A stretch of DNA of 64,000 bases, from the NCBI GenBank assembly GCA_030427205.1, contig JAUHXC010000002.1, forward strand, positions 124,001 through 188,000. Direction: 5' to 3'. The notes beneath the pieces were generated by a model. It did not search any database and was not told the DNA's origin. It saw only the letters and a program-made list of their open reading frames with translations. Both the position numbers and the translations under genes were made by a program. Numbering within the stretch: position 1 is the stretch's first letter; every line of letters begins with the position of its first letter. Of the stretch, positions 55,201-64,000 are shown one piece after another. The stretch comes from a bacterium. Its GTDB lineage: Bacteria > Myxococcota_A > Bradymonadia > UBA7976 > UBA1532.

Positions 55201-56747
55201 TCCCATCGCGGCCGACGTCTGCTCCACCGGCGGCGGTTCGAGAAGCGCCCCCGGCTCCTGTCGAGCCGGTCGAGTCGCCGCCGACCCTCGCTGAGCCCCA
55301 TTCGGACGAAGAGCCGGGTACAGGCCCGCCAGACCGGGACGAACGCGCAGGCGAAGACCCGGACGAGGGTCTCTTCGGCCGTCTGCGGCGCTGGTGGCGC
55401 GGTGACGAGCCCGAGCGACCAGACGATCCGCCGCCGCGCGACGCGGCCCTGCCGCCTCCTCCTGCGAAGCCGCCGCGTCCCGAGCGTGCGCGGCCACCGT
55501 CGACCGCCGACGACGGCGGCTTCACGCCGCCGGATACGACGCGCTTCTTCCGGCCACAGCACGCGATCGACAGTCAACTCAGCGCCAACCCCAACTGGCT
55601 GGCGACGCGCCAGACCCCGACCGAGATCGGCTTCGCTTTCGCCCCCGGGCGGCTGGATGGCGTGCACCAATACGGGCCGGCCCTCGTCGCCGATCGGTTC
55701 GATACGCGCAGCCGGCGCTGGACGTCGGTCGCGGTTGATCCGGCATGGTCCCGGCCGCCCGCCGGCGGAGGCTTTCGAGTGGCTTTCACCGGCCGGCTGA
55801 CCACCGGCGAGGCCGGGCTGGCGGTCCCGTTGTTCGGGCAGGTCGTCGAGGTTCGGGCCGACGATGCCCGGCAACTGGCCGGTCGCGATGGGCGGCCGAT
55901 TCTGGTGGCCAACCGCCCGACCGACGTGGACTACGTGGTCGAGCTGTCGCGGGCGCCGCGCTATCTCGATGCGCCGCCGCCGATGGTATCGGGGCTGCTC
56001 GCGCCCACGGTGCCCGACGACGAGCTGCCGCCCGAATGCCATGACCTGGTCGGGGCGTTGTTGGATACGCCGCCACGGGCCCGGGTGCGCGGCATCGGCG
56101 AGTTCGTGCGCCGCCACTATCGCTACGACCCGCGCTATCTCGAAGATCCGGCGCACGCCCGCTGGCTCCGTCGGGTCACCCGCGGTCGCGCCAACGTGCA
56201 CATCGCGGCGCTGCACGCCGGCCGTGACGGACGCCACCTCGGCGCGGGGGTCTGCTACGAGCTCAACGCGCTGGTCTGCGAGCTCGCCCGGCGGGCCGGT
56301 ATTCCGGCTGCGATCGCCACCGGGTGGACGTTCGACCGCGGCTGGATCGATCAGCCCGACCACCTGTGGGCCATGTGTCTCCTGGCCAGCGAAGACGGGC
56401 CCCGTTGGCTGCCGGTCGACGCGTCGAGCACCCGGACCGGCCGACCGCTGCACGCCGCGCCGCGACCGCCCGGCCCGCACCGCGCCCAAGCGCCCCGTCA
56501 GCGCCGAGCGGCGCCCGCCACCGTCGCCTGGACCGATGCCGCGGCGCCGTCGACGGGTGACGGCGTGCCCCTGCGCGAGCTGCTGCGGGTCATCCGGCAT
56601 GCCGAGACCGTGGGCCGGGTAGGGGACCGCGACGCCACCGACCGCCTGAACGCCGCTCGCCAGGTGCTGCTCGATCCGGGTCGGGCCCGGGCCTTGCTCG
56701 CCGCGATCGAGGGTGAAGAGTCGTCCACCGGAGATGATGACGCATAG
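49272..56747 (+). CDS. Giant sacsin-like GHKL ATPase fused to a transglutaminase-like domain
   Basis: About 2,491 residues from the ATG at 49272 (ATG 49284 and GTG 49212 are alternatives). No signal peptide or membrane segment. Residues 1-200 are helical. Residues about 215-400 carry the Hsp90-type ATP-binding fold as in sacsin: FLMELIQNAEDAGA (N-box, about 222-235), HDGVPFDARD (G1 box), VLSIGQTTKS, and IGFFGVGFKAVYGV (G2 box). The middle 1,500 residues are Ala/Arg/Leu-rich helical repeats with recurring WP and LP motifs and no known domain. A Pro-rich linker (about 1976-2090) leads to a C-terminal transglutaminase-like domain with GVCYELNALV (Cys2328), PDHLWAM (His2364) and LPVDAS (Asp2383). 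Hsp90-like ATPase plus papain-fold peptidase in one chain suggests an ATP-gated conflict or quality-control machine (inference). Confidence 0.9.
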   Translation: MVAPMDLEVLARRPFAEQCAALNALIERGSIDGLTVALAGWPDPAPLAHVLRRLLQTGASLDGLAEALAHAPDAHLGRILRGLPGPAYVRDAAARLVDEVVSALDRLPGRRVAAACFLLRWIDRADPARGRLIREAAITAATDATPAPATLPDQVFLRLPGRSYAPLAAMARAHGTSAAWSARLDACAATMLDALEAQPKSLSQVGAEELLSQRVYTDPAHFLMELIQNAEDAGARLWRLTVMPERLLVEHDGVPFDARDAVGVLSIGQTTKSAEQIGFFGVGFKAVYGVTDRPRITSGPFDFEIADVSIPRRLDARPATAGTRLELPLRRPDDPRSGWRSIARRASALPATLLLTLRHIRRIEIIVDGVARTVERRGTGPIELLDGAERSRWWIATERSADGSSGIEALSPVERSVLVAIPLDDADRPSPLPPDAPSVFCFLPTRDRPGLRFVVHARFPLPVDRERVDVHAAETKKALRRAGALLAERALAVPDPTALLLLLPLPGEVRPDVWESVRSGFAAALAGRPLLPTPGGPKVPVHAARRVSPALAEALAGVELILDGGASGRALSATSPRHRSILTALGVGAVSAKDVFRLIDAAAGAAWLMRAATELLAVLVESPEALSSRGVQPIAPDAQGRWWPAPALRRCPERLAPFFARHRLIAPSVAADARLDPLWRVLAIDRLGDDDVPEVLLDPTLGPPLCAAKGDLILAWMAEQPRRRVAGLTHLPIVPDETGARRAMSGTVRLPGRDALGRWALRWPAARPPLVRADVAEAYGDLLRSLGVRSFTLDDLLDQPHAALAQMPQGARDALHRVLDDAANDLPPRLLERVAQAPLVVDVHGDVRSLRGAGAAIVPDHEQLEALLPDAPWLIDGLRHARHVRAIGPTAVGAASVVEGLVDADAPLGAPIESPRWHQLAAWVVAHRPPIDDALRERAARAPIWASAAGRKPLDDLRARPGEPSWAQLYRVWNHWPEPSEDAGALARALGLDGAAPPSPSRVAEDLLHMAAEGDDWWTDDVVAPALARLAHLAPRDALVPLAALPLHRGVSDARGALAGHGGRLRPAEAHWRPLLEGAVPLLDAAWQAAIEPLPEAVGCAPAGLQDALTLADDGSSPSAEAWRAALGGRGPWSEETTRRLSALAIWPTAGGLMAAHSVCLPSRLASFPGTVRDWIAGDGLDAAVVDRAEALADALDFADPAVVIEGEIIRRARPGVPLVDQIDALADVERVRAIRESLRAAGRAVDELPLRVDLAERLAHSPMFAASDDARFLAARLPLAERVAHPTDGERADAALPARVLLSAIADTQLDEVAVERHPLLAEPACRQALYRWLASTTSEIEDDDQARGQLGRAAIWPTVAGIMRRPDGLAPVDEDWPVDEPVLGGRQPAAEVPPALMVHLRRWFRLDARRLRSAVEHLVDAMRADGDDLAASARRLSVLARLLDSAVDDETSLDALVARFKLHRRLKIVDTTGERVRPRSLYAPVDAAQSACVALFAAAAPQPNPAYEPETWPLLRAAGAAGDLDDATLKAALDTPAPGLEAGLARVAYLARRWLADPGVVGRLGLDADPWLFDREGRACAAHALYWPDAELDTLLGPDGGRRPHPAVVHAMPPGLVERLSFRTARDADPETVARRLPHGQPAPMAVLRWFDAGLASRWFTPETVRRALAGRAIFTDDDDRCRPPEELVRDLEPPGLGRRRGGYSDGRPMPRLLGALGVPATVDDRARRVWLDELVGASANGVNLLDAEPELRARLPEVVGSLAASSAERPPLVLAQRGAGHLLVPIDEPALTWPWPRALVDAARSTPLQVAVVDAAPDVLAESARRWGLPTLADRWRADARSETAPKVVDEPLSATLAALWARLPRMLGGGEWGDPPRVAQVVDAAEVGTLAGAPAIWPRRARVAAGWLLLGPDGLGADIAHALWRDRLSIQPAVAGLDPDAACARLERLIACRHGAAMDLLLDAEGLPALSSIPSRPTSAPPAAVREAPPAPVEPVESPPTLAEPHSDEEPGTGPPDRDERAGEDPDEGLFGRLRRWWRGDEPERPDDPPPRDAALPPPPAKPPRPERARPPSTADDGGFTPPDTTRFFRPQHAIDSQLSANPNWLATRQTPTEIGFAFAPGRLDGVHQYGPALVADRFDTRSRRWTSVAVDPAWSRPPAGGGFRVAFTGRLTTGEAGLAVPLFGQVVEVRADDARQLAGRDGRPILVANRPTDVDYVVELSRAPRYLDAPPPMVSGLLAPTVPDDELPPECHDLVGALLDTPPRARVRGIGEFVRRHYRYDPRYLEDPAHARWLRRVTRGRANVHIAALHAGRDGRHLGAGVCYELNALVCELARRAGIPAAIATGWTFDRGWIDQPDHLWAMCLLASEDGPRWLPVDASSTRTGRPLHAAPRPPGPHRAQAPRQRRAAPATVAWTDAAAPSTGDGVPLRELLRVIRHAETVGRVGDRDATDRLNAARQVLLDPGRARALLAAIEGEESSTGDDDA

Positions 56748-56763
56748 CCCGCGCGACGCCGGC

Positions 56764-56817
56764 CCCCGTGAGTAGGTGTCGTCATTCATCGGGTTTGCTT
56801 GGTGCACCCCGTGAGTA
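56764..56817. repeat. Direct repeat CCCCGTGAGTA in the convergent gap
   Basis: CCCCGTGAGTA occurs at 56764-56774 and 56807-56817, 43 bp apart, between the convergent stops of the giant ATPase and the SprT-like gene. No hairpin is evident. Confidence 0.7.
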
Positions 56818-56820
56818 AGC

Positions 56821-57588
56821 TCAGACCACGGCTTCGAGCGCATCCAGCGGCACATAGTATTTCGTATACCGCTGGCCGTCGCTGTAGCGGACGCCCTTCG
56901 GATCGACGACCAGGACGGTGGCCCGGCGGGTGATGCGATTGATGATGCCTTCGTGCACCCGCCGCCCCGCCCGAAAGCGCACCCGACTGCCGACGCCGAC
57001 CCCCAGCGTCCGTCGGGCCCGCTCGTGTGGGGTGACCAGCTCGTGGGTCGCCTCGGTATGCCCGAAGAAGGTCGATACGAGCTGAGCGAACGGCTGCGCC
57101 CGGCAGTTCGAGCGCTGCCAGCACAGGAACTCGCACAGGTGGATCAGCTCGTGCTCGAAGATGCGCAGCAGCGCGTCGAGGCGGTCGTGGCACGGCACGC
57201 CGCAGACGGTGACCGTGCGCTCTTCGCCACGAAACGTACCGCCGAGCAGCGTCGCCGAGACCCCGATCGAGTAGCGCCGCTCGGGTCCGCCGGGCCCTCG
57301 GTGCACGACGCGGCGGGTCATGCCGCCGGAGCGGATCATGCGCCTGGAGACGTCGAACGTCATCGATCCGCCGGTCGGGCCGTCGAGGGCTTCACGGATG
57401 GCGCCGTCGAAGAATCGCTCGTCGTAGGCCTTGAACAGCAAGGCCAGATCCCCCGGTACGATGCGGTGGAACATCGGCCGGTTGATGCCCGCAGCCACGC
57501 TGAGCGCCAGCTCACGGATCGCGCGCTGATGCTCGGCCCGAGTCGGAGGGGAGGGGGCGTGTCGTACCAGTCGGGTCCGCAGTCTCAC
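56821..57588 (-). CDS. SprT-like zinc metalloprotease-domain protein
   Basis: 255 residues from a GTG at 57588 (weak ribosome site; the exact start is uncertain, and the open frame runs on through guaB, which is not coding on this strand). The zinc motif HELIH (146-150, in LLRIFEHELIHLCEFLCW), a likely third ligand in FFGHTEATH (about 177), and the pattern FKAYDERFFDGAI near residue 52 fit the SprT/Spartan-type domain, whose eukaryotic relatives cut DNA-protein crosslinks. After it comes a small beta-barrel (VGVGSRVRFRAGRRV, KGVRYSDGQRYTKYYVPLD). Convergent with the giant ATPase gene, divergent from guaB. Confidence 0.82.
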   Translation of the reverse strand: MRLRTRLVRHAPSPPTRAEHQRAIRELALSVAAGINRPMFHRIVPGDLALLFKAYDERFFDGAIREALDGPTGGSMTFDVSRRMIRSGGMTRRVVHRGPGGPERRYSIGVSATLLGGTFRGEERTVTVCGVPCHDRLDALLRIFEHELIHLCEFLCWQRSNCRAQPFAQLVSTFFGHTEATHELVTPHERARRTLGVGVGSRVRFRAGRRVHEGIINRITRRATVLVVDPKGVRYSDGQRYTKYYVPLDALEAVV

Positions 57589-57642
57589 GCCGGGAGAATG
57601 GCGCTCCGGTGACGCGCCGGCAACCCCTCGGCGCCGCGGTGA

Positions 57643-59217
<1,575 letters not shown>

Positions 59218-59218
59218 G

Positions 59219-60760
<1,542 letters not shown>

Positions 60761-60761
60761 G

Positions 60762-61532
60762 GTGCGCCGCGCGCTGACGCTGCCCGTGTTGCTGGGGCTC
60801 TGCGCCGGACTGGCCAACGCCGCCCCCGTGCTGACCAAGACCGACGATGGCGTCATCGACTGGACGGCCCGGATGATTCGCGCCGTTGGTGTCGGCACGC
60901 CGCAGGTGCTCTCGCCGACCGGGGCGCTCACCCCCCGCGAGCCCTACGATGTCGCCCGAGCTGACGCCGAGAAGCGCATCGCTCGGGTATTGGCCCGCAT
61001 TCCCGTCGACGCCCGCCGCCGCTTGCGCGACCTCGATCCGCTCGACGCGCGACGACAGGCCGTGGCCAAGGCGTTCACCGCCGATGACAGCCGCCACTTC
61101 GCTGACGGCACGGTGCATCTGCCCGCCAGCGCCTCGTTCGCTTGGGTCGCCGCCGAGTGGCCGGAGGGCGGAGCGGGGGAGGGGCCCGAGCAGCCAGCGG
61201 CCCCGCTCGTCGGGCCGCCGTTGCCCGGGCCGACCGGGCTCGTGATCAAGCTGGACCGCGCTGTCGAGCCGACCGTGCGGCTGCGCCTCGAGACGCCGGA
61301 TGGCAAAGCGCTTCCGGCGGGTACGCATCGCGACCCGCTCGGGCCGCGCGGTATCGTGTACGCCACGCGCCCCAGCGACGTCGATCTGGCCGCGTTGGTC
61401 GGCGACGCGCCATTGACGGTCACCGCGGCACCGGGCGACGGGCGCGGCGCCCTCGTCCTCGCCGACGAGACGCTCGCCGGCCTTCGGCTTCCGGGGGCGG
61501 TTCTGGTGTTGATGCCCGAGGAGGCGCCATGA
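60762..61532 (+). CDS. Secreted protein with LPP20/FlgT-N-like region
   Basis: 256 residues from a GTG at 60762, supported by GGGAG just upstream; the start codon lies 2 nt after guaA. Signal peptide (1-20, ending ANA). The region WTARMIRAVGVGTP, then PYDVARADAEKRIARVLARI (about 30-80) has the pattern of LPP20 or FlgT N-terminal domains (an aromatic start, G-x-G, then A-x3-A helices), but the similarity is loose. The remainder is Pro-rich and beta-like (LVIKLDRAVEPTVRLRLE) with no motif. Overlaps the next gene by 4 nt. Confidence 0.75.
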   Translation: MRRALTLPVLLGLCAGLANAAPVLTKTDDGVIDWTARMIRAVGVGTPQVLSPTGALTPREPYDVARADAEKRIARVLARIPVDARRRLRDLDPLDARRQAVAKAFTADDSRHFADGTVHLPASASFAWVAAEWPEGGAGEGPEQPAAPLVGPPLPGPTGLVIKLDRAVEPTVRLRLETPDGKALPAGTHRDPLGPRGIVYATRPSDVDLAALVGDAPLTVTAAPGDGRGALVLADETLAGLRLPGAVLVLMPEEAP

Positions 61533-61888
61533 GGTCTCGACTGCTCGACCTGCGACGACCGTCGAGGATGATGGGCATCGCGCTCGTCCTGTCCACGGTC
61601 ATCGGATGCGGCGGCGACGGGGTCATCCGCCGGGTCGGCGACCTGCCGCCACCGCCGCCGGGCGCCGGTTTCGTCGAGATCGAGTGCGAGCCGACCACCG
61701 TCGATCTCTACGTCGACGGCGTCTACCGCGGGCGCCTCGACGGATACCGCAACGGCGTCATCCGCATGCCCGAGGGCACCCGCCGCATCGCCTTGCGCAA
61801 GGCGGGCCACTACAGCTTCTACGGCACGATCGAGGTCGGGCAGGCGACGTCCCGTATCGCGACCAGGTTGATCCCCGAGGTGCCCTGA
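61529..61888 (+). CDS. Small PEGA-like lipoprotein
   Basis: 119 residues. Lipobox VIGC (Cys27), then a Pro-rich spacer (LPPPPPGAG) and a beta-sandwich of the PEGA type (FVEIECEPTTVDLYVDGVYR, MPEGTRRIALRKAGHYSFYG). PEGA domains are surface or wall-associated beta modules. GAGGAGG precedes the ATG, which overlaps the preceding stop by 4 nt. Last gene of the guaB-guaA transcript. Confidence 0.78.
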   Translation: MRSRLLDLRRPSRMMGIALVLSTVIGCGGDGVIRRVGDLPPPPPGAGFVEIECEPTTVDLYVDGVYRGRLDGYRNGVIRMPEGTRRIALRKAGHYSFYGTIEVGQATSRIATRLIPEVP

Positions 61889-61987
61889 GAGCCGACTCGC
61901 AGCCCGCTGGCTTCATCGAGCGCCACGTTGCCGACACGTCGTGGCGTCCGGTCGCCCGCCAACTGAACACGGCGGACGGGCACCGGG

Positions 61988-62015
61988 TGGACAGAGCCGA
62001 GAATCGGGCTAGAAT
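61988..62015 (+). promoter_or_regulatory. Sigma-70-type promoter of the DnaJ/TPR gene
   Basis: TGGACA (61988-61993, 5 of 6) and TAGAAT (62010-62015, 5 of 6) separated by 16 nt. Transcription would start near 62022, about 26 nt before the ATG at 62048. Confidence 0.55.
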
Positions 62016-62047
62016 GTGCCGACGCACCTCCACGCAGAAGGCCACCC

Positions 62048-64000
62048 ATGTCCTCAAGCAGCGGCAAGCTGGAGCCGCTCAAGCTCTTCAAGGTGTTTCG
62101 AAGCGTGCTCGAGCGCAGGCTCGGCGGCACGTTGACCCTCCGTCGTGGGCAGGTGGTCAAGCAGGCGCGTCTGGCCTTCGGCCAGATCATCGCGGCGGGC
62201 TCGAATCGGCCAGAGGAGTCGCTGGCGCGCGCGCTGGTCGAAGAGGGCCTGATCTCGTCGACCGAGCGGGTCGAGATCGACCAGGCTCGACGCGCCGACC
62301 GCCGCAGCTTCGAGGCCCACGTACGCGAGAGGGGACTCGTCGCCGAAGGCCGCCTCGAGAGCATCGAGCGCCGCTTGTCTCGGGCGCGCATGCTGGAGTG
62401 CTTCGGCTGGCCCGACGGCACCTTCCAGTTCGAGGTCGCGCAGGTGCGGACGAGCCCCAAGAAGCGGCCCATCGACACCGTCGAGCTGTTGCTCGAAGCC
62501 GCTGCCCGTCAGCTGCCGACACCGGTCTGTGAGCGTTTTCTGGCGGGGTTCGCTCGCCAGAACGTGCGACCGACCGACTGGATGGGCACCTACGCCAACG
62601 CCTTCGACAGCCTCTTTCCGCCGCCCAATCTGCGGGGGCTCATGCAGAGCCCGCTGCCCGTCGCCGGGCTGGGCAGCATGCCCGGCGACAAGGCCCGCAA
62701 CCTGCGGGAAGGCGCGGCGATGATCCTGGCCGGGCTCGCCACCCTCGACGGGGTCGGCGGCGACCGTCCCGCCCGGCCGCGGACCGCCTCGGGGGCCCGG
62801 CCCGCTCAGCCGCGGACCGCCTCGGGCGCGCGCGGTACGCAGCCGCGGACCGCCTCGGGTGGTCAGCCGCGTCGGCCGGTGCGAACCGGGGCAGGAGGGG
62901 CCACCAGTCCACGAGCCGCCGGCTCGTCGGCCGCCAACCCCGGCGATGCCGGGCCACGGCGACGGGCCGAGCGCTCGGTGCCACCGCGTCCGGCAGCGGT
63001 GGCGCCGCATCCGACCCGCAGCGAGCCGCCCCAGCGCGAAGCGCCCCCGCGACCGGCCCGGGCGTCGGAGCAGTCCGAAGATCGTCCGGTGCGTATGCGT
63101 GCCAGTCGCGGCCCGCGCGCGGTGCGCGCCGAATCCGGCGCGGCCCGCACGAGGCGATCGGACAGCCGCCGCGCATCAGGGGCCAGTCGCCGCTCGTCGG
63201 GTGCCAGCCGCCGCGCATCGGGGGCCGCGGCCCGCACGTCGCCCGGGGAGCCGAAGCCGGTCCCGCCGAAGATCCAGGCGAACCTCGACCGCGCCAAGGT
63301 GCTCGCCGCCGAGCTGGATACGCGCACGCACTACGAGGTGCTCGATATCGAATCCAGCGCCGACGAGAAGGCGATCCGACTGGCTTTCCGGCGCATGGCC
63401 CGCGACTTCCATGTGGATCGTTTCGCGCGCTACGGCCTCGACAAAGAGACGCTCGGCGCGGTGCAGAAGGTCTTCGTCGCGGCCAACAAGGCCCACGAGG
63501 TCTTGTCGTCTGCCGAGAAGCGCAAGGAGTACGACATCGGCCTCGAAATGAAGGCCGGCGGGGCCAAGGTCGCGCCCGGCGGTGGCGGTCCGCAGCTCGA
63601 TCAGGTCTTCAAGGCCGAAAAACTCATCAAGGACGCCACCGTATTGATCGGGCGAGGTCAGCCCGATGCGGCGCTCGAACGCCTCAAGGTCGCCGCGCCG
63701 GTCCTGCCCGAAGACCCGGTCCTGCTCGCGGCTCAGGCTTTCGCCGAGCACCTCGTGGCCCAAGGCCAGGGCGGCTCACAGGTGATCACCCGACGGACGC
63801 GGGAGGCGCTCGAAGAGATCTGCGCCGAGTTGGAGAATCGGGAAGAGCCGTTCTTGTATCTCGGGCGCATCTATCGCACGCTCGACGAGTCGGAGAAGGC
63901 GATCCGCGCTTTCGAGAAAGCCCTGAAGATCAACCCGCATTATGCCGAAGCGGGCAGCGAGCTGCGCCATGCGCAGCGCAAGGTCGAACAGAACAAGAGC
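62048..64000 (+). CDS. DnaJ-like/TPR protein with degenerate HPD, cut by window edge
   Basis: 651 residues visible, running off the right edge. N-terminal 190 residues: a PATAN/DUF4388-like part (LGGTLTLRRGQVVKQA, then helical). Residues about 235-405: a low-complexity Arg/Ser/Ala/Pro linker with repeats (PRTASGAR, RRASGAS). Residues about 425-495: a J domain (HYEVLDIESSADEKAIRLAF, NKAHEVLSSAEKRKEYD) whose HPD is HVD (455-457), so activation of DnaK by the standard mechanism is doubtful. Then TPR-like helices (EPFLYLGRIYRTLDESEKAI, AFEKALKINPHYAEAGSEL). Myxobacteria-type architecture; partner unknown. It has its own promoter. Confidence 0.85.
   Translation, partial: MSSSSGKLEPLKLFKVFRSVLERRLGGTLTLRRGQVVKQARLAFGQIIAAGSNRPEESLARALVEEGLISSTERVEIDQARRADRRSFEAHVRERGLVAEGRLESIERRLSRARMLECFGWPDGTFQFEVAQVRTSPKKRPIDTVELLLEAAARQLPTPVCERFLAGFARQNVRPTDWMGTYANAFDSLFPPPNLRGLMQSPLPVAGLGSMPGDKARNLREGAAMILAGLATLDGVGGDRPARPRTASGARPAQPRTASGARGTQPRTASGGQPRRPVRTGAGGATSPRAAGSSAANPGDAGPRRRAERSVPPRPAAVAPHPTRSEPPQREAPPRPARASEQSEDRPVRMRASRGPRAVRAESGAARTRRSDSRRASGASRRSSGASRRASGAAARTSPGEPKPVPPKIQANLDRAKVLAAELDTRTHYEVLDIESSADEKAIRLAFRRMARDFHVDRFARYGLDKETLGAVQKVFVAANKAHEVLSSAEKRKEYDIGLEMKAGGAKVAPGGGGPQLDQVFKAEKLIKDATVLIGRGQPDAALERLKVAAPVLPEDPVLLAAQAFAEHLVAQGQGGSQVITRRTREALEEICAELENREEPFLYLGRIYRTLDESEKAIRAFEKALKINPHYAEAGSELRHAQRKVEQNKS

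Noticed and set aside
53073-56855. A 1,260-codon open frame antisense to the giant ATPase
   Set aside because: Arg/Pro-rich shadow of the real gene, no motif; the plus strand carries the GHKL and transglutaminase motifs.

Overview
The window is a gene-dense, GC-rich stretch of a Gram-negative bacterial chromosome, with no rRNA, tRNA, CRISPR array, transposase or phage gene that I can see. Eight predicted outer-membrane-type lipoproteins, a multihaem cytochrome c lipoprotein, Gly-rich and Cys-rich surface lipoproteins with MopE/thrombospondin-3-like Asp/Asn repeats, two sigma-54 enhancer-binding proteins and a DnaJ-like protein with an Arg/Ser/Ala-rich linker are a combination typical of Myxococcota and related former Deltaproteobacteria (Bradymonadia/Polyangia type). 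That placement is inference from gene content, not from a marker tree.

Layout. 1-5.3 kb (minus): sucA-sucB-lpdA, the 2-oxoglutarate dehydrogenase operon (lpdA runs off the left edge). 5.5-6.4 kb (plus): an unknown protein with a C-terminal membrane anchor behind a possible sigma-54 promoter. 6.5-10.7 kb (minus): a ten-CxxCH cytochrome c lipoprotein followed by a smaller lipoprotein with unusual CX4CH/CX5CH motifs. 11.1-12.6 kb (plus): lgt, the enzyme that lipidates all these lipoproteins, then a secreted PPC-like protein behind a strong sigma-54 promoter match. 12.6-15.4 kb (minus): a GAF-AAA-Fis sigma-54 activator and an NAD-dependent epimerase. 15.5-18.1 kb (plus): miaB and an HD-domain phosphohydrolase, coupled by 4 nt. 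18.1-20.6 kb (minus): a MopE-like, Gly-rich surface lipoprotein. 20.8-23.8 kb: dnaJ diverging from a Bfd-like [2Fe-2S] protein and serA. 23.9-26.7 kb: an Arg/Glu/Ala coiled-coil secreted protein, a TPR protein and a small coupled hypothetical.

26.8-40.5 kb (plus) is a pyruvate-node run: pyruvate phosphate dikinase, two translationally coupled surface lipoproteins (beta-propeller; propeller plus Asp-repeat plus Cys-rich), a HEAT-repeat membrane protein, pyruvate carboxylase and a BASS transporter. 40.6-45.3 kb is a sulfur module: a sigma-54 activator without a sensory domain, convergent with and overlapping a four-gene minus-strand operon of two YeeE/YedE halves, a metallo-beta-lactamase persulfide dioxygenase-like enzyme and a SulP/STAS anion transporter; a sigma-54-like promoter and two operator-like palindromes lie in front of the operon. 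45.4-49.1 kb (minus): an 11-repeat Cys-rich lipoprotein coupled to a SpoIID-like lipoprotein.

49.3-56.7 kb (plus) carries the most unusual gene: a protein of about 2,490 residues with a sacsin/Hsp90-type GHKL ATPase domain near the N-terminus and a transglutaminase-like Cys-His-Asp domain at the C-terminus, convergent with a SprT-like zinc metalloprotease gene. 57.7-61.9 kb (plus): guaB-guaA followed by two coupled envelope proteins. The window ends inside a large DnaJ/TPR protein whose HPD motif has become HVD.
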